Source: Hypericum androsaemum
Taxonomy: Eukaryota; Streptophyta; Magnoliopsida; Malpighiales; Hypericaceae
Length of the DNA: 64,000 nucleotides
Direction: 5' to 3'
NCBI GenBank assembly: GCA_963995505.1
Contig: OZ023193.1
Location: 1,054,001 to 1,118,000, forward strand
Within the stretch, counting starts at the first letter, position 1; every line of letters begins with the position of its first letter. A program made the translations under genes and the position numbers. Positions 1-10,867 of the stretch are shown piece after piece. The notes below the pieces were generated by a model that was given only the letters and a program-made list of their open reading frames with translations, had not been told where the DNA came from and searched no databases.

Positions 1-420
1 ACCTTGACATAATTATAGTAGTAACTTGGTTTGAGCTGCAAGAAAGGCGAAACCATCATATCAATTAGGAAAAGGACTCCGCAATTGTCTATATTGTAAT
101 TGTTATTACTTCAGGAGAGATGTAGATCATGAAAAAAAATAGACATAGATCATGTGTGTATGTATGTACACACGTACATATGAAAACAAATTAATTACTT
201 GTCCTTGCCAGATTAGAAATTGGTTATTTGGCTTTGAAATCAAAATTGACTAGTACCAAAGAACATGCATGGCATGAAATTAAATCACAAGTGTGTAAAT
301 TATTCGAATCTTTGCAAGAGCGGGGAAGCCTCCAACAGATCTATAGCAGTATGTTCGTATGAATTATGATAAGGGTGCATGAGAGTTAGTGTTGTTAGAT
401 TGGGCAAAGAAGGAACGTTG
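1..420. repeat. Diverged dispersed duplicate (partner about 4010-4380)
   Basis: Two stretches of this segment match 4010-4380 in the same order: one around 35-110 (shared words such as gagctgcaag and atcaattagga) and one around 305-415 (tttgcaagag, cagtatgtt, agttagtgttgtta, ttgggcaa). The copies differ by many substitutions and indels and neither keeps a convincing long reading frame. I do not recognise the source; it may be an old gene or transposon fragment. Confidence 0.5.
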
Positions 421-1361
421 CAGCCCGCCATATTTTTAAGTGTACGTCACTGATGCTGGGAATATTATTCCTCTTACCAAGATTGTGGTAGTCGCAAATA
501 CTGAAGATGGGAAATATACAAGCTATTCAGCACACAAGTAGGGGAGGTAAACTATAATGCTTCATTGTGATCGCATGGTATCAGCATGAGACGAGATTTG
601 GCGCAATGATTTCCAAACTCTCTAAGTTGTTGCATACGACAAAGTGTGGCCAAGTGTACCGTTGTCACTTCTTTAACTATAGATCGCTTCTTTAGCTCGC
701 CTTGTTTTCGATAAAGACTAGCATGAACTATGTTGCTTACAGAAATATGGTCAATGTAGTTGTAGGCCGTTTCGACACTAGAGGAGTTTTGCGTGCGCTT
801 CCGTCTTAGTTCAAAGTTTGAATTACACATAGACAACTGGCTTAATTTTGCATTAGATGCTCGGGCTACCAAGGTGGGCTTAACTGTTCCGGAATTTGAA
901 TGGACCAGGCATAAAATGTAAAGTCAAGCCAGTTTTCTATGTGTGAATGAGACAACCCATGAAGAGGGAAATGCACACAAAACTCCTTTAGTCAATGCAA
1001 AAAGCAATCGACCATCTTTTCGAAAGTAACAACATTCATGCCAGGGAATGTACTTTTATCGAAAACCAGGCGATTTAATGTGGCGATCCATACATACTTC
1101 CATCTCCAGGAAATGATTGAGCTACCTCCTTCACATTCAATAGAGAGAATATGTGCAATATAACATCATCTCACAAATCGCGTGTCCTAGAAGGCGCATC
1201 CTATACGAAGAATATCACAACATGAGGCATGTTGAGATAATAGGTTTCGATTATTGCAATAGAAAAATTCTGAATAGAAGTGAGAAGCACTGACCTTGTT
1301 GGATTCAATGGAGCCGAACGCTCTACTATCGACTCCATTCAAGCTCGAATTTACAAATTTA
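421..1361. other. Intergenic, no gene recognised
   Basis: Mixed-composition DNA. The longest frame, 106 codons on the minus strand at 552-872, has no domain I recognise, no clear splice context and no homologue elsewhere in the window, so I do not call it a gene. Confidence 0.5.
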
Positions 1362-1680
1362 GAACGGGGGAGAGAGAGAAAATTGACCAATTTTTTTGGA
1401 ACAGAATATGAATTTTCTCTTTAGAGAACGATTCGCAGTTTCTTGCGAGGAAAGTCATTAACTATCCAATTTATATCGGTCGATTCTTATACGAATTAGA
1501 ATATTTTGTTGTATATGGCAATATTTTAGAACGGGAGAGAGGGAGAAAATTCATAATATATCAATTTTTTGGAACAGAATATTAATATTCTGTTTAGAGA
1601 ACGATTCGGGGTTCCTTGCACCCAATTTATAACGGTCGATTCTTAGATGAATTAGAATATTTTGTTGTATGCAATATTTT
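1362..1680. repeat. Two-copy tandem duplication, about 160 bp per copy
   Basis: The segment from about 1362 (gaacgggggagagagag) to 1528 is repeated from about 1529 to 1680. Shared blocks include ttttggaacagaatat, tttagagaacgattcg, ggtcgattctta and gaattagaatattttgttgtat. Indels and substitutions make it old. No coding content is seen. Confidence 0.7.
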
Positions 1681-1738
1681 ATTTCCGAGAAAGGTCAATC
1701 GCCCATCTAAATAAACGAATTCTTTTGGAAAAATAATT

Positions 1739-2859
1739 GGTAAATTGCCCTCAACCCCTGAGATTTGCTTAAATCACTGTTTCAGTCCCTCCTATTTTGA
1801 AATCGAAAATTTGGTCCCCTAACTTGCTTTATTGAACTCTAAAACTCCTCGCTGATATCATCCAATCAACATAATTTCAAAATGATAATTTTACCCTTCT
1901 AAATTTAAAACAAAAAATATCCTTCTTCAATCTTCAACCTTCTTGTTCACTGCCATCAAACGAGTCATCTTCAACCTTCAATCTCATCACCAATTGAAAC
2001 CCACAATTCACTCGAACTCTGCTCCAGATTTGAATTAACCCGGATAAACCCAAATCCATGAAACCCAAAAAAATTGAAACACGAAAGTGTCGGCTGCCTT
2101 CGCTATCTTGAGCTCGGCGTTCTGGAGCGGAGGAAGACGAGCTCGTCGGCGAGAGTGTGGAGCCGTGAGAGGGAACTCTCATAGCGGTCGGCGAGCTCTT
2201 GGTACTCGAGGATCAGCCGCACCTGGAGAAGCCTCGACTCCACGTTGGAGAAGAACGGCGGGCACGCAGAGACGGAGGAAGGAGACGAGACTGTGGACGG
2301 GGAGACCCAACAATCCCCTCCGACACGCCTCCTTCAGCCCGAGGACCACCTTCCTCTCCGCCTCGGCGTCTCGCGTTGGAGGGCGGTTTCTCCGCTTCCG
2401 CTTGTTCTGTTTCATCTCCCGGCAGTCTCCTTTTACCGATGACTTCATTTTCAATTTTGTTGTCCAGAACTCGTTGTCATTGATTTTAATTGATTGAGGG
2501 CTTCTTATTTTAATGTTTAGATTTCTTGGGTTGTTGTTCTAATGAAACGTCGTGCTTGTTGGGATTAATTGCAGTGATTCTAAGTTCCATTTGGTTGTTG
2601 GGATTAATTGCAGTGATTTTTTTTATTTCCAGCGTAGGATGGAGGGAAGAAGATAAGATTTTGGGGAAGAAGACGAATTTTTTTATTTTTTCTTGAAGGT
2701 TAAAATTGTCATTTTGGAATTATGTTGACCAGATGAAATTAGCAAGGGGCCTTAGAGTTCTAAAAAAGCAAACTTGGTGGGCCAAAATTTTGATTTCAAA
2801 ATGGGAGGAGCTGAAACAGTAATTTAAGCAAACCCTATGGAACTGAGGACAATTTGCCC
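1739..2859. mobile_element. Non-autonomous Mutator-like element with long TIRs (Pack-MULE type)
   Basis: The left end (about 1739-1915) and the reverse complement of the right end (about 2690-2859) match over about 170 bp. Shared pieces include tttgcttaaat, actgtttcag, attttgaaatc and gaactctaa. The 9-bp flanks aaaataatt (1730-1738) and aaaaaaatt (2860-2868) agree at 8 of 9 positions, the target-duplication length typical of Mutator-like elements. The 770-bp interior is GC-rich and gene-like, unlike its AT-rich surroundings, and encodes no transposase. Long TIRs, a 9-bp duplication and a captured gene piece are the Pack-MULE signature. The exact ends and family are inferred. Confidence 0.7.
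2090..2250 (-). pseudogene. Captured gene fragment, coiled-coil region (possibly CCCH zinc-finger protein)
   Basis: Read on the minus strand, this part of the Mutator-like element gives a helical, Leu/Arg/Glu-rich peptide containing RLILEYQELADRYESSLSRL followed by HTLADEL, then a frame change and NAELKIAK. It resembles the coiled-coil segment ahead of the zinc fingers in plant C3H14/C3H15-like CCCH proteins, but no zinc finger is present and I am matching from memory. The frame is broken and no start fits, so I treat it as a transduplicated fragment. Its GC content stands far above the flanks. Confidence 0.4.
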
Positions 2860-3306
2860 AAAAAAATTCCATCTCGTCCAAATTTTATATGCCTCTTGAT
2901 GACAGCCATATCCATGATTCAAGATTACAATGAAGTACAAATGGTAAATTTCCTCTAACCAAATTCCATGATTCAAGTTTACAATGATGTACTTCTAAAA
3001 AAATAAAGATTTTACAATTATGTGAGGTGCCACTCTTGCCCGGTGGTGAAAATAAACGAGAAATTGGACAAAATTGAGCGGAAATTGTCACGAAAGATTG
3101 GATTCTAGAGTTAGTCGTCCAACAGTTTGCAATAGATCTTTGAAGGAATTATTGAGCAGAAATCGTCGCGCAGGTCCTCAAAATATTCTTTGCGATTGTA
3201 GATGAGTTTATTCTTTCAAAATAACTGTTCATACAAAACTTGGTGAAACTTGTTATTTCTGGATTGGGTTTGTAGGCTCAATCTTCTCCCCTTTGATTGG
3301 GTTGCT

Positions 3307-3890
3307 TGTGATACCCGAAAATGATATATTTGTCTGAAAGCCTTAAGTGATTTGATTTGACTATCCATATTAACAAGGTGCACCTTCTTTTCCGGTACAC
3401 ATCCTGAAAGAACTCCAAGGTTAAACGCGTTTGGCCGAAATTAGGATCAAGATGGGTGACCTTCTGGAAAACTTCCCAGGATACGTGTGAGTGAGGATAG
3501 AGGATGCTGGAAAAGACCTGTGTTGGTCTGTGGAGACAGTCGGTCAAATCACGGGGTATTAGGTATCAGAGCAAAAACGATTCTCTGACTGTTCTGTGTT
3601 TTATTTGGCGCGACGAGGACGTCGCGTATTTAAGGAGGAGTATATGTCATACCCGAAAATGATATGTTTGTCTGAAAGCCTTAAGTAATTTGATTTTGCT
3701 ATCCATATCAACAAGGTACACCTTCTTTTCCGGTGCACATCCTGAGAGAACTCCAAGGTTAAACGCGTTTGACCGAAAGTAGGATTAGGATGGATGACCT
3801 CCTGGAAAATTTCTCAGGATGCGTGCGAGTGAGGACAAAACACGCTGAAAAAAACCTGTGTTGATCTGTGGAGACAGCTAAACGTTGACT
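3307..3890 (+). mobile_element. TRIM element (short LTRs, no coding capacity)
   Basis: Two direct repeats of about 225 bp start at 3307 (tgtgatacccgaaaatgat) and 3645 (tgtcatacccgaaaatgat) and run to a shared gtggagacag. The roughly 100 bp between them begin with ggtatcagagc at about 3562, a match to the initiator-tRNA-Met primer-binding site, and end in a purine run, aaggaggag, just before the second repeat. This LTR-PBS-PPT-LTR layout in under 600 bp is the definition of a terminal-repeat retrotransposon in miniature. The 3' parts of the LTRs have diverged and I could not fix a target duplication. Confidence 0.75.
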
Positions 3891-4009
3891 CTTGTATTTA
3901 ATATTATGATTAATATTTATCTTCAAATAAAAGAAACTCATGTCACGCGGAAACATCATGAAACCAGAAAACATAATCACCTTAAGATTTTGGTGCCGGG
4001 ACATGGGAA

Positions 4010-4380
4010 TAATGTTACGTTGGTCCTCGAAAGAAATAATTTGGGAACCATCGAGCTGCAAGGAAAGTGGAAATATCACATCAATTAGGAACAGACTTTT
4101 GCAATTGACATTATTGTAACTACTATAGTATACCATTATGTTGTATCATGCACGTCAAAATTTAGATAAGCATGAAAAAAATTGTGCAAAAATAAACCAA
4201 TTACTTCCATGGCAGAAAAAAGCAAGACTATATACTTACATGCAACTCGAACTTTTGCAAGAGTAGTACAGCCTTCAAGAGTTCTACAACAGTATGTTTG
4301 TATGAAAAACAATAATGGTGCATGCATCAGAGTTAGTGTTGTTAAATTGGGCAAGGAAGGTGTTATAAACATGGTTTTGG
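4010..4380. repeat. Partner copy of the 1-420 segment
   Basis: Matches 35-110 and 305-415 in the same order and orientation. It lies just downstream of the TRIM. A 67-codon plus-strand frame (4182-4385) is not kept in the other copy, which argues against coding function. Confidence 0.5.
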
Positions 4381-4683
4381 ATTGAGTAGAGACAACATAA
4401 AAATCGTCCCCAAGAAGGAGATTTTGTTTAGACTATCAGATTTCACTAAAAATTGTATCTACAAATCTAACAGTCATTAAAAAAACTATATCTATAAATA
4501 TAATAATTTGATCTATTTCAGTAGGGACAACTCTTCTCCCCACTAAATCCGAACCCAACAAACAAATGGTGTGCATCGAGCGGACGAGCAGCAGTCGTTG
4601 GCTGAGATCAAAAGGAGGTTTAAGTCATTGCCACTAGGACTCGTATGATTGGCTGGAATAGGCGCGCACGGAATCAGTTTAAG

Positions 4684-4980
4684 GTACCAATAAGTTCCTT
4701 TTATTAATGGCGAGGAATCGGTACAAGCTCAAGTACGTTTTTGAGCTCTTACTCTTGTTCTTGGATGCCAGTGGTAGATAAACAATGCCAACTTTGCTTC
4801 ATTGTAGAAGGGTAACCTTCCCAAGGAAAAAAAACCAAAAAGCATATGAGCCACAATACTCATTAGTGGAAGAAAATTTACATTGTTCCGAAATATGGGA
4901 TCACAATTCTAAAATTTTACAATATTTTTTGTCACTTAAGTCGGACACTAAGATATAAGTAGTATGAGTATGACATACCA
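4684..4980 (-). pseudogene. Orphan duplicate of HVA22-like exon 4 with flanking intron
   Basis: This stretch matches 7967-8260, which covers exon 4 of the HVA22-like gene and parts of the introns on both sides. The exon equivalent is 4753-4816 on the minus strand, 64 nt long exactly as in the parent, with acceptor ag and donor gtaag kept. Its peptide (FYNEAKLALFIY motif) is intact apart from a few substitutions. No other HVA22 exon is seen within several kb on either side, so it cannot make a protein on its own. It is a partial segmental duplication. Confidence 0.8.
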
Positions 4981-5810
4981 AATTTTATCTTCATTTCTAG
5001 CTACTTTAAATTGCTTATATTTGTTGATTTTGACCCTCCATCATTCTGGTACTTTGTGTCACGTTTAGGGATAATTATGGGGAAATATTTGGTTAAGACA
5101 TTTTGGTGTTAGTATGAGGGATACTTTTGAAAATATTTTAGAAAACATTTATCATTTCTTTGCTATGATAGGCATTTATCTAAATTCTATGATGTACTTG
5201 TAATTATTTTTTGAGGAGTACTATGTTGATTTTTAATTTTTATGCTAATTGCTACCCTTGTACAGCTACCCAATATTTTTATATGACCGATTAATTAATT
5301 AATTAATTATTTTAAATTAATTAAGAATGTCCTAGCTCTTATGCTTCTTGTGAAAAGGGTAAAAGAGGTGCGAGGAGACGGGTATTTATGGGAGGAAGAA
5401 GCAGGGGGCATGACAGTTCGTGTGTATTCGAGTTGGACTCGGGAAGATGGAGACACGTATGCTCGACTTCTAAAAAAATAATTAAATTAGAATGGAGGAG
5501 GGCAACACGTGGACGGCGGCCTGGGATTGGGATGGTCATCGAACTTTTAGATTGTTTATTTTAGGTTTCTTAATTTCTTTGGTTCGAGATTAGTAGGATC
5601 TAGTTGATAATGGATTCGGTCCTGTATGTGTAAAGTGAGCCAAGATTAATCAGGATAAAAGAACAGCCATTAGATTAGTTTTTTTATCATGTACAAGATC
5701 TGACGGTTAATATTAGAGCAGAGTAATTTGATACTTTTACCTTGCTTCTTTTCCTTTCTCTCTCTTTCATCACTCTCTCAATCTCTCTTCCCACACCAAA
5801 TGCCCCAGCC

Positions 5811-5814
<4 letters not shown>
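4981..5814. other. Intergenic, no gene recognised
   Basis: AT-rich with a short (ttaa/attaa) run near 5290-5330. A minus-strand frame at 5339-5539 has no recognisable motif. Confidence 0.5.

Positions 5815-5855
<41 letters not shown>
5815..5855. repeat. (CT)n microsatellite
   Basis: About 20 uninterrupted CT units, preceded by a longer imperfect CT-rich tract from about 5755. Such tracts are common in plant promoters and 5'UTRs. The GC-rich 300 bp that follow (5880-6180) look exon-like by composition, but I recognise no protein in them. Confidence 0.9.
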
Positions 5856-5858
<3 letters not shown>

Positions 5859-6179
5859 GAAAAAATCATAAATCTCTATTGATTGTTCACCAGAACTCGC
5901 TCCACCTTCCCTGTCTACCCCTACAATGGACTCACGCTGGTGGATTCGATGACGGTGACTCGCGACACTGGTGGACCTCGACCTCGTCGCTTTCGGGCTA
6001 CCCCTCCGATGCGGATCCCAACTCGAGGAAGACGCGGAGGGTTCCTGAAGTAGAAGGGAGACTTCTGCGGATGAAGACCTCAAGGCGAGGCTCCTCAGGA
6101 TCTGGATGTTCTTGGAGGCGAGACGATGTTCACTAGGAAGGATCGTCGGAGTCGCCCCCACCGATGGTGAGCATCTCAT

Positions 6180-7344
6180 CGTTTTTCTCAGGGGTTATAT
6201 GTATAACCAATTGTATATAAATCTCTTTTGCTAAGAATATTACCATTGATTAAATGAAGAATTTTACCATACACACACATATTATATATATATATATATA
6301 TATATTTATTTATATTTAAGCTCATTTTTTAAATAAAGTTTATATATCAACCTAAATTATATTAATGACAAGATTCTATACCTTAAATAAATGTTCAGTG
6401 TACTCATTATACCATTAGATTAATAAAGTAGTCACACTTATTCATATGTTACTCATTAATTAGTGGTTACATACCAAGTTATCAAATAACTTGGTACGGA
6501 GGGATCATTATAACGTTTGTCCATAAATAATACTACACAAAAAATCATCTTCATAACGAAAAAAAAATTTCAATAAAACCCTCGAAAAGAGGGAAATGTG
6601 GAGGGGGAGAGTCGGGATGAAAGAAAATGATTGATAGGTTCGTAGTATTTTGATAAAGTTAGGGGTATAAGAGTAATTTAGAGTCCAATTCTGGTTCAAT
6701 CACTGAAACTCCGACCTATCTCAATAGGAATTAAAAAATCTTGAGTTTTAATCAAAATAGGAATTTCTTTCCTGAAGAAATTTGTTACAAACACACTTAC
6801 TTTTTTTAAAAACCGATTCCAATTTCCATTTTCTAATGGTTTCAAACTGTTGGTTTCAAACTGTTCTAAACAGGCTGTAACTGAATTAATGAAAGACGCA
6901 TTCTCTCTTTATAGACCTAATTATGGTACCATAATACCTATCTATAGAGGATTTTCAAAAATACTTTGTTTTTCTTAGGGCGAGTTATTAAATACCCGAT
7001 TGACCTATAAAAATTAGAGTTAGAAACATCGTGATACAGATCGAGACCCATTTTTCTTGTTTATCAATGATTGTTGTGCTTCGGACCGGAAAAAGTTAAA
7101 ATATATATATTTTTCGTTTCATTGAATTTCCTGCTTGAAAATAGGAAAAAAAAATATTGGTGTTGAACGACGAGATGAGTCCTCTTCCAGAGCATATAAT
7201 ATTGGAATTGAAATTAATTCGAACAATATGACTGACACACCCGAGATTCTCAACTAGGAGCAATTCTCTCTTTTAATTGCTTAAACATATTACAAAGTTT
7301 GGCGCTGCTTTACATTAAGAATTTGATAATTCGAATCGCAAGTT
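6180..7344. other. Intergenic, AT-rich
   Basis: Downstream flank of the HVA22-like gene, whose 3'UTR must lie in its right part. Contains a (TA)n microsatellite at about 6283-6305 and no reading frame I can support. Confidence 0.5.
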
Positions 7345-8869
7345 TCAATCACTTTGGAACAGATTCCATTTGCCCCTGCGACGATGACGAATGTCATCTC
7401 TAGGGGCGGCTTTTTCAATTGAAGCATCAAAATTTCTCTTTTTAAAAGAACCCATCACCACCTTTGGGCTTGGACTCTCGTCGTCTGTTTCACTTGTTAT
7501 TGTCCCTTTTAACTGCTTGTTCGATGTTGCCCTTGCTAGAGGAGAATCAATCTCCTCGGCTTGCTTAGTTACTGGATCCGAATTCGGGAGTTTAGCTATC
7601 GTAGCATTTGGTTCTTCCAGCTATAAAAGAAAATTAAGATGTTATTAAGAACAAGTATGATTAGCCACACCGTAATTTTGATACGCAACAAGTTAGAGCT
7701 ATCTATCGTTGTCGAGGAAGTACCTGATGATTATGATTTTCACGGGAAAGCACCGCGGATTGAGTAGAAACGTACCGCAGAATCTCGAAAAACCTCTTCT
7801 GTCCAAAACTCATTGCCAATAGAAAGTATTTAAGTGCAATGCCTTTAGAATTCACCTTAAGTTCCAGCAAGTTACGATCGATTTCTGCTTCATGTTCGGC
7901 AACAAGAGGCTGGAAAAAGCTATCGTAGATGTATGTTGTGCCCTGTAACAGTTATCAATGAAATGTACCGATAAGTTCCTTTTATTGACGACGAGGGATC
8001 ACTACAAGCTTAAGTACGTTTGTCAGCTCTTACTCTTGTGCTTGGATGCCAAAGGTAGATAAACAACGCCAACTTTGCTTCATTGTAGAAGGGAAACCTT
8101 CCCAAGGAAAAAAAAAACCAAAAGCATATGAGCCATAATACTCATAAGTGGAAGAAAATTTACATTGTTCTCAAATACGAGATCACACTTCGAAATTTTT
8201 ACTATGCTTTTTATCAGTCGAGCCGGACATTAAGATATAAGTATTTTGAGTGGAAGGAGATGTTAGTTTGTGGATCAAGATCACATACCATGAGATTAAT
8301 GTGTCACCGAATCTCTCACATATTGTTATCACTGCGACCAAAATCCTATGAAATAAAAGGAAATGTATCATAAACACATGATTCCTTAACATTTATACCG
8401 ACATTCCGAGGAGATAAATTTCAGTACAAAATGGAAAAAAAAAGCTGTCCGACATTGCATTCCGGATAATTTATATGATTGTGAGATCTAGTTACAATAT
8501 TTTTGTGATAGAGTGAATAAACATACAAATAACTAAAATGTACGGTAAAAGTTATCGAAAAAATAACATTGTAAGGAAGCCAACGTGGAACTCAATACCT
8601 CACAGAAAAACGTCTAAGGAGAATATTTTCTTACCAGTATTGGCACCAGAAGAGGAGTTGCTCCAATTTAGGTTTATTCAATTCAACTACCTTGTAACAC
8701 TCATAAGCAGGATAGGCATACCCGAAAACCATACTGGTAAAGAAAAAATCCACAGACACAAATAATTAATTCCATCACCAATTCTGAGCACAATGGAATT
8801 GAAATTCGACAAAAAAAATGGCAAATATATTTCTTACATGAGGGTTCTTGAGATAATTAATCCCAACAT
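7345..8869 (-). CDS. HVA22: HVA22-like protein (TB2/DP1/HVA22 family), six exons
   Basis: Spliced from the minus strand: exons 8869-8838, 8733-8635, 8345-8289, 8097-8034, 7942-7724 and 7620-7345, all with GT-AG introns and consistent phase, giving 248 residues. The start gives MLGLIISRTLI, followed by the family hallmark MVFGYAYPAYECYK, then FWCQYWILVAV, ERFGD and FYNEAKLALFIYLWHP (the TB2/DP1/HVA22 domain, about residues 1-100), then GTTYIYDSFFQPLVAEHEAE and FGQKRFFEILRYV. The tail of about 90 residues is polar and low-complexity. Family members are ER-membrane proteins with hairpin membrane segments (REEP/Yop1 relatives) that shape ER tubules; barley HVA22 is ABA- and stress-induced. Length and C-terminal layout resemble Arabidopsis HVA22i/j. 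Residues around KVNSKGIALKYFLLAMS diverge from the usual family sequence. The upstream ATG at 8880 is out of frame. Confidence 0.88.
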
Positions 8870-9692
8870 CTTCTTGACATGAAGGGAGATAGAAAATCAA
8901 AGAAATTTGGAATCCACCCCCTAAAATTTAAGAAGGGGTGGTGGTACCCTGCTCCTCCCTCTTCGAAATCAAAATTTTTGGTTATTGATAAGGATCAGAC
9001 TGGATTTTGAAAATCCAAAAGGGTGGATTATCAAAGAATTCTACCGCAGGTTGGAAACTGATTTTGCAATATATATATATATAAATTAAATTTATATATT
9101 TGGAAGTTTTTTTGGGAATTGGTGGCGGCCCAACGCAGGGAAAGGCCACCAGAGAGGGGGTGCAATGCAAAGGGAGGGAAGGGATTCTTCTTCTTCCTTT
9201 GAACTTTGATGAAACGAAACTAAATTTATCGATTCCCATGGGATTTCGTATTTTCCTATCTTCGAATTCGCTTACCAATTTCGGGTTACCCCGAGGATCC
9301 GGTATAGGATTTGTTTGGTTTCGTGGCTGGAGACTTTTTTTTGGCTGAAGACTTGGTCAGCAGCGAAACTGGACCTTTCTCGGCCCAATACTGTTTCTCG
9401 CCAGGCCCATTTTGATTCAAATCTCTTTCGGGTCCGGATCTCGCTCTAGCAATTGGCCCATTTTGATCTCCCTTTTGAGTTCCGACTTACGCGATTAGTA
9501 AAACTAAACATACGCGGAAACATTTTGCCAGGGTCAATTTCATTTGGCCATTCAATATCTGATTGAATATACAATTTGTCCGATACATTTTGTGTTAGGA
9601 TAATAACAGCGTATTTTTTTATTCGAGTAGATGTCCAATGCCCATAAAGCTCTCACAATTTTCGTATTTACAAAAATTTCTCTCAATTGATT
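8870..9692. other. Upstream region of the HVA22-like gene
   Basis: Probable promoter and 5'UTR of the minus-strand gene ending at 8869, with a short (TA)n run near 9068-9082 and a GC-richer stretch at 9110-9480. I see no gene in it and cannot place a TATA box confidently. Confidence 0.4.
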
Positions 9693-10383
9693 TTTATTTT
9701 TGGTAAGTAAATTGATTATATAAACACGGATTTATAAATGGGGAGGCGATGAAAAATGAGACAGAACCTCAACCTTATAAGCACACACCTAATATCCCAA
9801 CAGAGAACAACATGCTGAAATCATCTAAGGGAATCTAAGAATAGAACTAGGTTCTGAGTTCCTAAATCAGAAATCGAATTCGACCAACGGAGCCACTCGT
9901 GTGCACGGTTGAGAATAGCATGGGTGAGAAGCTCCCGGTCACACCTATCATTTTGAAAAATAGCTTGGTTCTTCAGAAGTCAAATTCCCCAAATAGTTGT
10001 GCCAAAAAAGGCAAACTAAACCTTCTTAACTATGTTATCATGCACGAGATCCATCCACATCTCTAACGAACTCGCAACTCTCGGCCCACAGCACCAAGAG
10101 ATGCCCAATTTTCGAGCAAAGAAGTTCCAAGTGCCACTAGAAAATGGGCAAAAGAGGAGGACATGGTCAATGGACTCATCATCAACACCAAAAAGAGGAC
10201 ACAAGCAATCCCAACACTGAAGCATGTCCCTTCGAATAAAATTGTCCCTTATTAAAAGACGACCATGAAAACCCACATAAAGTACTCGACCTTGAAGGGC
10301 AACTTTCCGCTGAGGCCGGAAGCGAAGACCGTAGAACTTTTGTTTCAAAGCATTAATAGAGAAGATGTCATCCCCCGAACTTT
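9693..10383 (-). mobile_element. 5'-truncated LINE with zf-RVT domain and 16-bp target duplication
   Basis: A perfect 16-bp direct repeat, tttctctcaattgatt, flanks the insert at 9677-9692 and 10384-10399. On the minus strand the insert opens directly into a reverse-transcriptase-type zinc-binding domain (zf-RVT): motifs GRLLIRDNFIRRDMLQC, CPLFGVDDESIDHVLLFCPF and, after a stop, FAFFGTTIWGI, as in the C-terminus of plant L1-type ORF2 proteins. It ends in an A-rich tail, seen on the plus strand as a T-rich run at 9693-9703. Only the last part of the element was copied, the usual result of incomplete target-primed reverse transcription. It is not active: the RT and endonuclease regions are absent and a stop interrupts the frame. 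Confidence 0.85.
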
Positions 10384-10399
10384 TTTCTCTCAATTGATT

Positions 10400-10867
10400 G
10401 ATTTTGAAAAATATATTATTTTTAATTGAACTCATGAAATTACACTAACTGAATAATGTGGCACATTATTTGTCAATTTACTAAAACATGTTAATTGTTT
10501 CAAATTTAATAAAACATGTTAAAGTATCATACGACCGAATCTTAGGGCGATAATTATAACACGACAAATATAACAAACGAATAATCATCACTCCAAATGG
10601 CGGGGAACCTTGGAAGAAGGAAAATGTTTAACTGACCGTTAATTCCCTCTGAGAAAACACACATCCCCGTAAAATAACACGCGCTATCTGATCAATTCGG
10701 GAAATAATCGTGGCCGTCAAATAACGGAACATCGAGCCACGTCAGCAACAATATCCAAAAGTGGCGGTTAAAGGCCACTAATAAACCAATATCATCCATA
10801 TCGGCTTCCTCTACTTCTACTTCTACCTCTTCTCCTCTTCCTCCTCCCAACCTCACTTCCGTTACCC
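10400..10867. promoter_or_regulatory. Promoter and 5' leader region of MRL1
   Basis: The segment ends in a pyrimidine-rich leader (cttcctctacttctacttc, about 10804-10830), typical of plant nuclear genes for plastid proteins. I see no convincing TATA box close to the start, which is common for housekeeping PPR genes. The transcription start is not placed. Confidence 0.35.

Noticed and set aside
2087..2497. 136-codon plus-strand frame as a gene
   Set aside because: Arg/Ser/Pro-rich shadow of the GC-rich captured fragment; the recognisable peptide is on the minus strand and is itself broken.
5687..6179. Possible gene in the GC-rich DNA after the CT microsatellite
   Set aside because: Composition is exon-like, but no frame gives a motif I recognise and no splice model is supported.
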